Positions 23,292-34,606 of a DNA stretch of 64,000 bases are shown in pieces. A program made the translations under genes and the position numbers. The notes under the pieces are model-generated. The model was given only the letters and a program-made list of their open reading frames with translations, ran no database searches and was not told where the DNA came from. The stretch's first letter is position 1; every line of letters begins with the position of its first letter. Source of the DNA: Bemisia tabaci (Eukaryota > Arthropoda > Insecta > Hemiptera > Aleyrodidae); NCBI RefSeq assembly GCF_918797505.1, contig NC_092795.1, positions 20,137,131-20,201,130 of the forward strand. The letters run 5' to 3'.

Positions 23292-23664
23292 TCGGATTGC
23301 ATTTGTGATTTTAACGAGGAAATATGTATTTGTGATGCTATTTATTTCCTAAACGATGAAAACGTCCTGTATTTGTAACTCAGGCTTACCTAATTCTTTA
23401 GCCTGACTCCACTTTGCCCCATCCGATTTTGACAAAATGAAGCGCCGCAAAAGTATACTCTTTTATTAATACTCTGCAATCTTAGTGTTTAGTGTGTGAA
23501 CGTAATCTCGGGATAATTGCATTCTGGCAGGGTTGGTTACAGAGAGCTGCTGTTTTCTTGAATTTTTAGATTAGAGCGTAGCATCAGCAGTTTAAAGCAA
23601 AATGATTAAAATACAATTTTTTCTCACCTACGAGAAAAGTGTCCGGTGGCCTTATTGAATCCGA
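23292..23664 (+). repeat. Repeat R, copy 1 (probable non-autonomous DNA element)
   Basis: 373 bp with short inverted ends TCGGATTGCA and TTGAATCCGA. The inner sequence (CCCCATCCGATTTTGACAAA, AATCTCGGGATAATTGCATT, TTTCTCACCTACGAGAAAAG) is repeated in reverse at 35948-36328. No ORF. Confidence 0.7.
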
Positions 23665-23727
23665 TTATTATAGAGATTATATTATTATATTATTATAGAG
23701 ATATTATTATATTAGATTAATATCATA
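23662..23727. repeat. TTA/TTATAGA-type microsatellite
   Basis: Irregular ATTATTATA/GAGATTATATTATT units immediately after repeat R. Confidence 0.7.
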
Positions 23728-24904
23728 CATATATTCAGAAAGCTCTCATTTTTCTGGAAATTTTGACACCACGATCATCTTTCTACGACAAACCGTTGAG
23801 AAGTTATGCTACTTTAAAGGTTTTGACTTTGACCCCCCATTCCCCCCTTTTCCCTGGGGGTTAGGCAAAAAATATGACCAGTTTTGAGTGTCTGGGAAGA
23901 CCCTCTATCATCCCTGAGAAAATCGTACGATTCCGTGTTCAGGCCGATTTGGCCGTTTTGTTGTAGGGTCCTTTACAAGGTAGAGGAGAGGGTAAAAACT
24001 TGCATGTTTAACGTTCCCTAATTTATGAACATCCTCCGAAAAGTTCGACCATTTTTTTTCGAGCGTAATGGTTTTACATGAGTCCATGTGGGAGATCAGG
24101 AAACTGTTCTTACTGAAAAAAAAAAAAATAAACCTTTTCTGATATTATAATATTTGCGAAGTGTGTTTATATTGGCTCATATCCTCACGAGTATGCGAGT
24201 GTTGCGCAAACAAATCAGCAGCTTTTCGACCGCTCACATAATTTGGCAACTCTCAAAGTTCACAATACAAACGCAAGCTTCATGACCGCCGTTCAAAAAC
24301 CGCCTATCTCTGGAAACTCTATATTTGGAGACCTGCGATTTCTGCTCACACGGTAGATTAGACCAAGGGACAGGAGAGCTAGGGGATTAGTATGGGCTGG
24401 CAAACATACCGATTGTTCAATACGCTAATTGAATCGTTTTCAACTCTTCGTGTTTGGTACTTGATGCGATATTCGCCAACAAGCAACCAGGCCTCAGTTT
24501 GCAGACTGAGAAAAAAATCCACCAATTTCTCGTGTTGAAACGACCAATTAATAAAGCACGGGTCCTAATTTCATGAACTTGACAACGTGTGCGATATACT
24601 GATGCCAAAGATAGCATTGTAACTTCAACTCGTAATAAATTTGTAAACCGCTCTCGTATTTTGATTGACAAGCTCGGAATACTCGATGAGTGGGTCGCAG
24701 TATCGTCTGCATGATCAATGACCGCTATGCGCAGCTGATCGATATTAAATCGATCGGCTGATACGGTGGGTTTGGTGTAATCCGGTTGAGGAATATTCGA
24801 ATTAATTAACAACTGCGAGTTCCGTCTCATATTTTTAGCAAATATTATACGTTCCATAATATTGTCAACCAAACCTCTGAAGCAAAGAATCTCATCATGT
24901 CGAC

Positions 24905-25340
24905 GGTGTAGGTCTGCAACCACGTATCTCGGTTTGTGACGTCACAGACTTCCTGTCATACATTATTTGGACCCCATTAAACAGAAAGGAACCAAGCCAC
25001 ATCAGCTACTGCCAAATTTAACAGGGAAATTACATTTTTTACGAGAGAACGTCTATGCAGATTCCTTTGAAAATTTTAAGGAATTTGCTTTGTATTATGG
25101 AGAAAATTCACTGAAATTTGCACTAAGTTCCGCACAACCGTTTTCATGTAAAAAATTAAATTGCCCGATTAAATTTGGCAATAGCTGATGTGGTTTGGTT
25201 CCTTCCCGTTTAACGCGGTCCATTTTTAATGGAAAACTGAATAACGGAAATCATTTAAAACTGCCGCGATTTTTCTTCTCCGTGCGAAAAAAATTTCTCG
25301 AAAAACTTCAAGGGATGATGTCAATTTGTTCTCCTTTAAA
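24905..25340. repeat. Repeat S, copy 1, split by a MITE
   Basis: ATCTCGGTTTGTGACGTCAC...TCATACATTA at 24930 and AACTGCCGCGATTTTTCTTC...AACTTCAAG at 25260 match the contiguous paralogue at 33187-33350. The MITE at 24968-25223 lies exactly at the break. A weaker match to the first part occurs near 58815. Confidence 0.65.
24968..25223. mobile_element. MITE family D (GGACC...GGTCC termini)
   Basis: Left TGGACCCCATTAAACAGAAA then GGAACCAAGCCACATCAGCT pairs with AGCTGATGTGGTTTGGTTCC and TTCCCGTTTAACGCGGTCCA on the right. The arms are about 58 bp, including TGCCAAATTTAA. Insertion into repeat S is supported by the uninterrupted paralogue at 33187-33350. The 73-codon ORF inside is only a reading of the repeat. 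Confidence 0.85.
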
Positions 25341-25668
25341 AATGTAATGTAGAGGCGGAGATTTTCAAAAACGCCGTCGATGTGCTAAACATCTCAGTAT
25401 AGCAGAGTGCAGATTTCCTCTCATACGCCATTCATAATTGAAGTAGAAAGCTGTTAAAAATTCTCCCTTGAAAACCTCCTTAATCACTCTTCTTTGTGTG
25501 AAGAATATGCGATGAAAACTCTGAAGAATGATGGCGGTTCGTGCCTCGCTGAAAAATAAAACGGGAGAGGATATTTTGAGACGCTGCTATATTGAGACAC
25601 GTGGTTTGGAAATTTCGCACCGTCGATTTGTAGATCACCAATTCACCAAAACTAAACTTCATAATAAT

Positions 25669-25812
25669 ATTGGACTGCATTTTGCAATTTGGAACTATAA
25701 ATTCTGGCTCTTCTGGAAAAACACTTATGTGATTACAGAAACTAATGGCACATACGTTGTTTTTTAACCGAGCTAGAATTTATAGTTCCATATTGCAAAA
25801 TGCAGTCCAATT
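25669..25812. repeat. Inverted repeat with 43-bp arms
   Basis: ATTGGACTGCATTTTGCAAT then ACTATAAATTCTGGCTC pairs with GAGCTAGAATTTATAGT and ATTGCAAAATGCAGTCCAAT around a 60-bp loop. Could be a small MITE or a hairpin locus. Confidence 0.7.
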
Positions 25813-26363
25813 ATGTTAAATGTAGTGTTTAGGAAACTAAATCAAAATATGTTCGATATTCGTCGAAAAAATGCATCTTGCTTTCGGCCAATGGGCAATC
25901 AATCAATCGATTATTGACTCAATCGTCCATCCTCACATTGGGACTTTCATGCGTAATGATAGTATTTAGTTGACGTATCACGCTTCTTATGACGGCATAT
26001 CTGCCGCAGGATCAACTTGACCTATTTGAAAACCCATGGCTCTCACGCGGACGGATCACCCCGTGTCTTCTCGTCTTGGCGTATGATGTCCGGTTATGAC
26101 ACTCGCCTATTATTCCTACTGAGACGGTTACAATTCACAATTTAAGTGCTGCCGCTTTGCGGTCAGTCATGACCTAACCGGTCGAACAAAGTGGATTAGT
26201 CGGCAGGAATTTGGCAACTCCGCTTTGGATGCTCACGTACGAACTGCGGCGCTTACTGGATCTCATAAGGCCGGATCGGAATCCGGAGCGTAACACCTAG
26301 GATTGACACCTTTTCTGTCGCGCTACGGAAAAACGCCGTATGGACATTTGAGAGTTGCCAAAT

Positions 26364-27089
26364 TTCCTCCGGTAAAATGTTTATTTTAAGGAGAGGGATA
26401 TATATTTTCTATTTGCATTTTCAAAAAATTTAGCTTGATTGTGAAAAAAATTCTCTGAAAAAGTGGAGGAGAATGGAGATGTTGCATGTGTGAGGAATTT
26501 GCGATTTGACTGTTGATTCCTAAGTAAAAGTTCAAGAAAAACACGATGGTGCCACTGGTTTTCTCTGAAATCATCTCCCAAGCTCAAAAAAAGCTCTCAA
26601 AGTGAGGCCAAAATGGGGGGGATATTCCACCCTACCCTGAGAGTCCACATCTACATCGAAACAAACTCTCATGCAAAGATAGGGAGCAAATACATTGACA
26701 GGGCTGCCACTTTATTTGGGGACTCCAAAACTGAAAACACGGCAACCCTGCTAATGTATTTGCTCCCTATCTTTGGCATGGAGAGTTCGTCTTGATGTAG
26801 AGGTGGACTCTCAGGGTAGAGTGGGATATTCCCTCCATTTTGGCCTCACTTTGAGAGCTTTTTTTGAGCTTGGGAGTTGATTTCAGAGGAAACCAGTGGC
26901 ACCATCGTGTTTCTCGCGAACTTTTACATAAGAATCAATGGTCAAATCGCAAATCCCTCACACATGCAACATCTCCATTTCCTCCGATAAAATGTTTATT
27001 TTAAGGAGAGTAATATATATTTTCTATTGACATTTTCAAAAAATTTAGCGTGATTGTGGAAAAAAATTCTCTGGAAAAGTGGAGGAGAA
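26364..27089 (+). repeat. 110-bp direct repeats bracketing foldback F
   Basis: TTCCTCCGGTAAAATGTTTA ... GAAAAAGTGGAGGAGAA (26364-26472) recurs as TTCCTCCGATAAAATGTTTA ... GAAAAGTGGAGGAGAAT (26979-27089). The two copies differ at a few positions. They meet the foldback ends with no spacer. Other MITE M copies hold the segment once. Confidence 0.85.
26472..26979. mobile_element. Foldback element F, copy 2
   Basis: Starts AATGGAGATGTTGCATGTGT and ends ACACATGCAACATCTCCATT with arms matching 5374-5881. The central asymmetric segment (GACAGGGCTGCCACTTTATT) is inverted relative to copy 1. It is bordered on both sides by the same 110-bp segment of MITE M. Confidence 0.88.
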
Positions 27090-27258
27090 TTATTTACAGA
27101 TTTCCCTGAAAATTTATGTAGTTTAAGAAAGGAAATCTGGCAACGTCTAAAAGCTCATATCGTGTTCTTCCTTAGCACAGCAGTATCCAGATGTCATTCT
27201 ACACAAGTGATTTGAGAGTTATGAAAAGGCGCCCTATTATCAAATACCAAAACAGGAG

Positions 27259-27512
27259 AAATGAGGGGCTTGGAGGACAAGGCGCATACTTAAGTGCAGT
27301 TTTTGCTATTTTGAAAAATTCGTGTTTGAAGTTTCGAGGTTACCTGGATCCTCATGGTGGCATAAAAGTTCAAACTGACTTTTTGATGTCTGAAAATTGG
27401 ACTTTGGAAGCGAATTTTTTTTACAGAATATGCATTAAGACTAATTTTAGTTGAAATCATTAATAGCTCAATTTTATTTTTAAAACTGCACTTATGCGCC
27501 TTTGCCCCTTAA
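27259..27512. mobile_element. MITE family A, copy 3
   Basis: AATGAGGGGCTTGGAGGACA with GGCGCATAC on the left, CACTTATGCGCCTTTGCCCC on the right. The interior (CGTGTTTGAAGTTTCGAGGT) matches 1804-2061. Its right end lies 24 bp from Helitron A. Confidence 0.8.
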
Positions 27513-27823
27513 ATATTTTTCTAAAGTTATACTCAACTAGGGGCTTATGGGGCTGCTTCGCAGCCCCTTATTTTTCCTGTACACTTTTCACTTTCACATG
27601 TTTTTTTTTTTTTTTTTTTTTTTTATTTATTTTCATTTAATTTTCTGTTTTGTCTTTGAATCGGGTCTAATTATTTTTTTGAGAGAATAAATATAACAAA
27701 TGTTTTCAAAAATTGTAATTTTATTTAGTAAACTTTAAACTAAAATTTTGTTTTAATCTTCATACAAAATTATTTTTTCGGTTTTACATTTGTTTTCAAA
27801 CTAATTTTAAAGAAGATCTTTTT

Positions 27824-28075
27824 TTATTTTTTAAATACTTTGCTTTTTTTTCGATTAAATTGTTGATTCTTCTTTTGCCATTTCTGTCCTGCTTTTCTTC
27901 CTATATTTCCTACAACTTTGCTCTTCTTCTTTCCTCCTTTTGTCTTTTCTTTTTTTGCCTCTTCTTTTTCTTCTTCAGTAGCTGTTCCTTCTGGTTCTTC
28001 TTCTTTTTCTGCTCCTGTTTTAACTTCATCTAATTTTTCCGCTTTTTCTTCTTCGTTTTTTCCATGTTCAGTCTG
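27824..28075 (-). CDS. K/E-rich C-terminal tail segment of Helitron A (possible second exon)
   Basis: Downstream of the 160-codon ORF and in another frame, an open stretch encodes an acidic E/K-rich segment (EEEKAEKLDE, TGAEKEEEPEG). It is followed by a strongly basic tail (GGKKKSKVVG, KWQKKNQQFNRKKSK) and a stop. Copy B keeps the basic end (50930-51094) but lacks about 90 bp of the acidic part. The preceding donor-like AGGTAAGT suggests the tail is reached by splicing, but no convincing acceptor is left in copy A. Coding status is uncertain. Confidence 0.4.
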   Translation of the reverse strand, partial: QTEHGKNEEEKAEKLDEVKTGAEKEEEPEGTATEEEKEEAKKEKTKGGKKKSKVVGNIGRKAGQKWQKKNQQFNRKKSKVFKK

Positions 28076-28097
28076 CATTCTGGTTCCGGTAATAAAC

Positions 28098-28580
28098 TTA
28101 CCTATATATGGATCCTTGAACTTTAAAGCAATAAGGTCCATCACCCGGAATATCAATTCGATTTGCAGAGAAAGAGGCAAAAGCAACAGCACTATTATAA
28201 TTTCTGATATGCTTTATGAAATTTGGAGAATATAAAAATAATGATTTCAAATCGGTATTTGTCCGAATACTCGGTAAAGAAATTAAGCCATTTTGGCAGC
28301 AGTTATTAAAATGACCATTGGACATTTCACCCTGAAAATGGCGAGCATCACAATGATGACAAATTATATTCATTGAACCGACTGAAAATTTGGTAACAAA
28401 ATTTTCATCAAAGTTCTGATCATCAATTTTATACTTCCGAAATGAAGAAATGAAACTTTGATTTTCTATACTAATAACAGAGTTAAGTTCTTGCTTCACT
28501 AAACGAACATGCAAAGAATTCTGGAAAACGCGACCACGTTTTGGAGGACGACCGCCTCGGTCATTGAAAATTTCACTCAT
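28098..28580 (-). CDS. Short Helitron protein: N-terminal 'Helitron-like' domain only (copy A)
   Basis: 160 codons from an ATG in an AT-rich leader. Residues near 73-101 hold CHHCDARHFQGE and NNCCQNGLISLP, the cysteine cluster typical of the domain at the start of Helitron Rep-helicases. The end holds an NIR-NYNSAVAFASF-like stretch (as HIRNYNSAVAFASF) and GDGPYCFKVQGSIY, matching the family's GPYxFRIHGQIYH signature. It starts with a basic GGRPPKRGR. Full Helitron proteins exceed 1000 residues with HUH nuclease and Pif1-like helicase domains; both are absent. The stop TAA is part of AGGTAAGT, which looks like a splice donor. The copy-B product is almost identical. Confidence 0.8.
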   Translation of the reverse strand: MSEIFNDRGGRPPKRGRVFQNSLHVRLVKQELNSVISIENQSFISSFRKYKIDDQNFDENFVTKFSVGSMNIICHHCDARHFQGEMSNGHFNNCCQNGLISLPSIRTNTDLKSLFLYSPNFIKHIRNYNSAVAFASFSANRIDIPGDGPYCFKVQGSIYR

Positions 28581-28861
28581 AACAACTGTTAAATTTAAAA
28601 TTAAAATTAGTAAAAATTATTATTATTTTAACAAAATCTTAACTGAAAAGTTCAATTTTTAAATTAAAAAAAATAAATCAGAAGAAAAAGGATGAAATGA
28701 AAATGGAAATTAATAATAAACATATTTATACACATTGAAAAGAAACAGCGTGAAAAGTTCTGATCGGAAATGAGAAAAAAAACGTGGAGGTTATTGACTT
28801 AAGGAGGAAAAATTGGCAATAGGAAAAAGATGGAACCAATCATGAAAAACCGTAAAAAAAA

Positions 28862-30916
28862 ACAAGCAGTGAACTCCAACACATTGTGTTGATAAGGCGC
28901 GTCATTAACTCACACATATCAACCCCTTTAGTTTTCATTTATAGAGATTTCAAAATAGGCAAGTAGCACAACAAGAGAATTCATACGATCCAACTCTTCA
29001 ACGACGCACTTTGACGAGACCTTGTATTGTGAATGTAGAAAGCCATTCGAACGAGTTTAAGTTTTTTGATCTGCCTTCAGCAATATCTTATCAGATTCTT
29101 AAAGAAAAGTGCTACGGAATAATTTAAGCGAAGAAAGGAAAAATTCTGTCGAACTCCTGAAAGATACAGTCGATTTAAAGGTCTTTTTGGGGCTAAAATA
29201 TCCAAATCACCGGTACCTATTATAGATCCCGATATATTATTGAAAAGAAATTGACTCGATATAAATGCAATTGCATTAAATATGTCTTGATTTTGTTATT
29301 TTGAACGTATTTCCATGCAAAGAAGTTCAACCATGTCCATGCTTAATTCATTCATGAATTGAAAGTAAGCGCAATCTACATCCCGAAAATCTACCGATTT
29401 GCCGTAAAAAATTGCAGAAACTTGATATACCAGGTCGATGCCTCACTCGTTGAATTTACCAACCAATTTCGTGGGTGCAAATATATAAAAATCAATATGC
29501 GATAGTCATTTTGGGTGCATTTATTTTTCATGAAACAATAATAATTTAAATCCCAAAAACCCATCAATTTTCCGTATAAAATCGAAAAAATCGAGATGTG
29601 TCGACTCCCTGACGTGAAAATTAGATTCTACGTGTAAAAATACTTACACATGGATATGCTGAACAGAAACCATGTGTGGACACAGTTAGGATACATAGCC
29701 CCAGAATACTTTTAAAGCGCCTTTACTTTCCAGAATCTTGACGGAATTTTTTTTTGGCTTAAACGACTCAAGAGACACTGTAGTTAAAAAATATTTAGAA
29801 TTTTCGATTTTGACACAAAAAAAAAATGTTCGTTCAGGCACACCCTGTATTGTATGGAGTATTGCGCTGGTATTCAATCCTTGCCTTCAGATCAAAATTC
29901 TTACAAGGAAGCCCCTTGCAAGAGACGAGTTTTTTGTAATTTCTCCCAATTTTTTCTCCGTTATATAGTTGAATTGCTTGCCAAATTCTGAGATCAATTA
30001 TATTTAATTGTAATTTATACATTTCTTTTTTCCCCTTCATTTTATTTTTTGTATGGAGAAGTTTCGTTGATTTCTTCGGATTTCGAATACTGTAACTTCT
30101 CTTCTATTCGGCCGATTTTTATGAATGAGACCTCTTTCAATTCGTCTTTGAATGGAGAGTAAGGAAAAAATTGCTAAGTACTCGTGAAACAATTTTTTCG
30201 AAAATTTGATGTATCCCAGCGTGACGGTGAAATGGGTAGTCGAGTGAAAGTAATTAGGTCTGACTGTGGCGAGGGCCGCGAGGGTCGCCTTTTGTTCTTC
30301 AGCTGGGAAGCGACGCGGCGAACCGAGCCAGGACCGGGACACTACCTGGGTTTTGTGCCTGCCTGTGCACTGTTTTGGCCTGATAGGGGAGTGAATTTCT
30401 GTATGGGCCACGGTTAGCACATGGGCAAATGAGTCTCGAGGCTCATCACAGATTGCACTTACCACTATCCTGCTGGCCCTGGCTATCAGAGCAAGGAGTA
30501 CCAAATTTTGAAAAGGATAACAGGGGTATGGAGATCTGTCAAAGCAACGTTTTAAACAAAACGAAGAAGTGAAATTCTCATTCAACGAGTGCCGACCTGA
30601 TCAGCCATCCTCGAATCAGTTCGCTTGCTTCTGCTTATATATGCATATTTTAAATCAGCGCGCCCCATTCTAAGGTTTTTTTAAGAAAAACCAAGTAACG
30701 TAGACTCTTGGTATTCATTACACATAAACTAGGGAGCCCCAGAATGAGAAACAACTTTAAATCATAATTATTGACGGATAAATAAACTTTTTACACGCTT
30801 TGGAAAATCTCAGAAGTTCGCGGTAGTCACTTTTCGGTAAGGAACTAAGGGACTCGGTTATTGTATCGAGTGGGGGGTCGAAACGATCGCAAAGGCGGTA
30901 TACTACGTATACGCGC

Positions 30917-30917
<1 letters not shown>
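28862..30917. mobile_element. 2-kb insertion inside Helitron A, including family X homology
   Basis: This segment is missing from Helitron copy B and lies between two halves of one A/T homopolymer. Within it, about 28990-29060 (TTGACGAGACCTTGTATTGT) and 29833-30260 (CAGATCAAAATTCTTACAAG, CCGATTTTTATGAATGAGAC) match parts of the family X element at 9141-9809. The 29060-29830 stretch is extra. CAGGCACACCCTGTA at 29838 resembles a DNA-transposon end. Exact borders are blurred by the poly-A (30918-30950). No transposase was recognised. Confidence 0.6.
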
Positions 30918-30951
<34 letters not shown>

Positions 30952-33186
30952 GCGGGAAAAGAAAAATGTAAGTTGATGGCAGTTGAGTGTTGGAAGTAAC
31001 CTCACTTAATGATGATTGTTGAATGAAAACAGCTGATAAAAAGGCAGCAAACGGTAAAGTAAGATGCGTAGCAACAAAACTTTTCCGAAAAACAAAAAAC
31101 AAAAAAACCCCACTTCCCCTCATCCAATTTATGAGTTTTTAGGGATTTAAAAATCGGGGACGAACCCCAGAAAATAATTTATAGTTTTCCCGAAGCATTG
31201 AGAACAACACCTTTCAAATGAACCAACGCCCCTCGCAATTAGTACAGTGGTTGATTCACAATTTCATTCTATTTTTCAAATTAAATATTAAGATGTGCCG
31301 ATAATTTGCTTTTATGAAACACCATCCAAACATTTAATAATTATGCCTTTTCTATCCATCAGAAATGTGTGAACTGTTTTCTTACTACACCAAAGACACA
31401 CTTACGCTCGTCTAATCAATGATTGGCCATTCAAAAGTTTGACTTTTAGGTGTAGAAAAGCAGGTTCAAATATCACTTTTAAAGGCAGGTTGGATGACTT
31501 CAAATACCGTGTTGTCGTAGGTCATAAGCCCCTCCTCTTTTCTCTCATATTAGTGATGATGCGCTCAATAATAATAAATTTGCGATGATTCGCTGGCTGC
31601 TCAGTTAACCGCAAGGGTGGAAGTAACTGCCATGAATAAAGTCATTTAGTATCGAGTTTTCCAGCAAGTAATTTCCTAGTAAACACTCCTGGCCGTTTGC
31701 AAAAATCTGATAACTTTCCCCTATAATTTATGACTTACAACCATGAATTTCGAACGATTCTATGACCACTATGAACCATTTTTTAGTACTCTATCTAGGA
31801 TCGATGAATTAACGGTGCTTATGCAAATTTAAAATTATCATTATTATTATTAAAAAAAAAGATTTGATTTTCTCGTTACCCATTTTAATTACAAGAGCGG
31901 TTTTCCATGTGTAGTTTTATAGCATAGACAATAATTTTTGTTTTTCTCTACTGAATTCTGTATATTTGTAAATGGTTCAGTGAAAAAAATCTTCAAGCGA
32001 TGTACAATCGAGCAGTTATTACTCGGCTAGTTCGGAGAGATATATAAGCCAATTTTTTGGCGCCCATAAAGCCAAAAAATCAAAATTCTCATTAAAAATG
32101 GCTTTCGAAGGTTGAAAGCCGAGAAACTTTATTATGAGGAAACACGATAAAGCGTTTAAAAGAGTTGAGTTTGAAGTTCTGAAAGGAAAATGTTCAGAAA
32201 ATAATCATAATCAAACTTTTCACGTTGATATCAATACGGCAACACAGTATGTAATTCACATATATCGTTTTTGAGGCTGATGGTGACATGGTTTTCCTTC
32301 AATAACTCAATTTTCTGAATTTAGATTATACGGGCCCACAAATTACATTCCTTGAAAATTTTCCTTCAGGAAGGGTAGATCCGTTTTTCCCAGAGTCTAT
32401 GGCATTTATCAACGGGGCACATCGCAACAGCGCTCGCGCTCTGTTAGGGATCTCGAGGATAATTTATTTATATGCAATCTAAGCGGATGGGCCATGTTGA
32501 TCTAGGTTTGTTGCTCCGAATTCATTAACTCCACTACTGTAAAGATGTTTTTAATACCACTCAATTTTATCTGATCCTCAAATTCGGGCTCTCGACCCGA
32601 TCCCAGGCCCTGGGGAGGTTCGGAACGGCTAACGGCGCGCGTGAGAGATAAGCCTTCATCCCTCTGGCCAACCGCTTCTTTACTCTCCTCCATCCCTCCC
32701 TCCCTCTGCGCGATGACCGGGGTAAACAAAAGGAGTAAATTTATAATCAAATAAATCAAGGAGCCGGATATACCTTCATCCTTGCTCTCCTTCTGAATCA
32801 GGGCACGTCTTCCATTTCCACTGACCGATAAATCAGCGCATAATTCTTATATCTGACTCGAGCCGATTTAAAATAATTCTCGTCCAGCTAGCGAAACCAA
32901 GTCCCCCAATTCGGACGTTTCAAACTGACTTCATTTTGCTTTGTTTCTCGGAGGAAATCCAATCATACATGTGGTGTCGGTCATAAATTATACGGCGCTC
33001 TACCTATGTCCAATTATTAGAGCTTCCACTTCCATTCCCTCTCCTACGACGCATTTGTAATACAGATTAGAGCCTCCTCTAAACGCTGAAACTGCAATGG
33101 AAAATTGCAGGTATGATGAATTTTTAATACGATTTTACCGCCTCTTATAATTATGAAGATTGTGGAAGTCGGACACGTATAGAAGG

Positions 33187-33350
33187 TGTAAGTCGGCAAT
33201 CACATATCTCGGTTTCCGACGTCTCAGACTTCATGTCATGCTTTATTTTTTAAACGGAAAAATACCGAACGGCAATTCTCTAAAACTACCGTGATCTTTT
33301 TTCTCTGTGAGAAGAAAATCCTGCAAAATCTTCAAGTCAATTCTGTCCCT
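33187..33350. repeat. Repeat S, copy 2 (uninterrupted)
   Basis: ATCTCGGTTTCCGACGTCTC...TCATGTCATGC followed directly by the TTTTTAAACGG...CTACCGTGATCTTTTTTCTC segment. It provides the empty-site form of the MITE D insertion in copy 1. Confidence 0.6.
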
Positions 33351-33714
33351 CCAAACAGTTTCCCCATTATTCTCCTCTCCGTAAAAAATCAATGAGCGTT
33401 ACTATCATGAATATTCGAATTTCTCGAAGAATTCGAGGAAAACGCTGATGAAGCCTGCCGGCGCCGGCGCTGTCGCCACCCTTAGAAAAATTTACTTCAA
33501 AATTTCATAGGTAATGAAAACTGTAGCTCACAATTTTGACACAATTCATGAGCGTGTTGGAAAAAAATTATAGTTATTCTTCCCCAAATAAGATTTTGCT
33601 TTCATTAGTTGCACTGAGGAATTTCAGTTACTCTCTTTGATGCAATTTTGCTTGATTTCATCACATATCGTCACTCTTGTGACGTAAGAGCCTATCTCTA
33701 TTTCCACGTGAGCC

Positions 33715-34606
33715 CAGGGCCGGATTTGGGGGTGGCCACATGGGCCGCGGCCCATGGCGGCAAATTAATAAGGGGGCGGCAAATTTTACAAATCTTTTTA
33801 AATTTAGGTATAAAAAAGAAAAATCGGATGCAGAAAAAAAAATACAAACGAGGAAAGGTGACAAAATCTCTCATTTCCTGAGAGCATAGTAATTTCTAAT
33901 TTTGTCGTCTTTTGGTGATACAAGAGACAGCACCTTTAATTAGTCGAGTTAAGAGAGAAATCAAACACGCAATTTGGCCTGGAACGGCGCAGCGCAAGGG
34001 CAATGATGACAAAGGACTTGAGAGAAAAGGAGAAGCCCTCGGCGCAGCGGTCGGCATGTAACACAAATTAGCGCCTACATAACTGCATGAATACTTCACG
34101 CATTGCGTCAAACACAGTGCGGTCAATAGCGGTCGGCGTGAAACGCATAGCGCCTACAAGACTGCATGAATACTTCACGCATTGCGTCGAACACAACAGA
34201 GCTATCAGCAGCGGTCGAAACGCATAGCGCCTACAAGACTGCGAGAATACATCAAGCATTGCGCCAAACACACAGTGCAGTCAGCGCGACACGGCGCTGC
34301 GGCGGCGGAAGTTAAGATCATTAAACTATATTTATGTTCGTTCTTTTATAATTTTTTCGTTTATTTCATATAAATTGAAGGCCATGTCCACACAGAGATA
34401 GGTTTACGGAACTTACTTTCGCGCGAAGTTTCGTGAATTTTTGGTAGTAGTGTTGACAGGGCTTTCGCAAAAAAGGTACCCAACACGAGTAAATACGTCT
34501 TATGCCCCCATCCCCTGTTCGTTTTTATTGATGTTTCAAAACGAATGAGAAGGGGGCGGCAAAATACAGGCGGCCCGTAGGCGGCAAGTAGGTAAATCCG
34601 GCCCTG
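33715..34606. mobile_element. Complete non-autonomous hAT element (family Q) with 8-bp TSD
   Basis: Ends CAGGGCCGGATTT and AAATCCGGCCCTG are inverted. CGTGAGCC is duplicated at 33707-33714 and 34607-34614. The 892-bp interior has GGGCGGCAAA-type repeats next to both ends and three units of the GCGCCTAC...ATACTTCACGCATTGCG module (34074, 34153, 34230). No transposase. A truncated relative is at 18468-18990. Confidence 0.93.
34060..34300 (+). repeat. Tandem GCGCCTAC module in hAT Q, three units
   Basis: GCGCCTACAAGACTGCATGA followed by ATACTTCACGCATTGCG recurs with 79- and 77-bp periods, separated by GTCAGCAGCGGTCG-like spacers. The truncated hAT Q has two units with an 84-bp period. Confidence 0.8.

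Larger units (their letters stand above)
26325..27183. mobile_element. MITE family M, copy 1, containing foldback F
   Basis: Outer termini GCTACGGAAAAACGCCGTAT and ATCGTGTTCTTCCTTAGCAC, and sub-terminal GAGAGTTGCCAAATTT and ATCTGGCAACGTC, match the intact 250-bp copies at 38957-39207 and 47197-47449. The interior is duplicated (26364-26472 and 26979-27089) around a foldback element. Confidence 0.8.
27537..31293 (-). mobile_element. Helitron A (minus strand), carrying a nested 2-kb insertion
   Basis: Read on the minus strand, the element starts TCTTAATATTTAATTTG at 31293 and ends ...CCCCTAG at 27537. The 5' flank is A and the 3' flank is T, the canonical Helitron A^T target with TC...CTRR ends. 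A perfect hairpin (GGGGCTGC, 3-nt loop, GCAGCCCC; 27549-27567) lies 12 nt before the 3' end. The opposite-strand copy at 49705-51377 shares both ends. About 2.06 kb (28862-30917), absent from that copy, interrupts a T/A tract. The element encodes a short Helitron N-terminal ORF and a K/E-rich tail, with no Rep or helicase. Confidence 0.9.

Noticed and set aside
24417..24923. 168-codon minus-strand ORF
   Set aside because: One of the longest open frames, but its first codons lie in repeat S, no domain or splice structure is recognisable, and composition is ordinary intronic.
30037..30585. 182-codon minus-strand ORF
   Set aside because: It overlaps the family X homology inside the Helitron insertion. 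The related 9141-9809 copy does not keep the frame.
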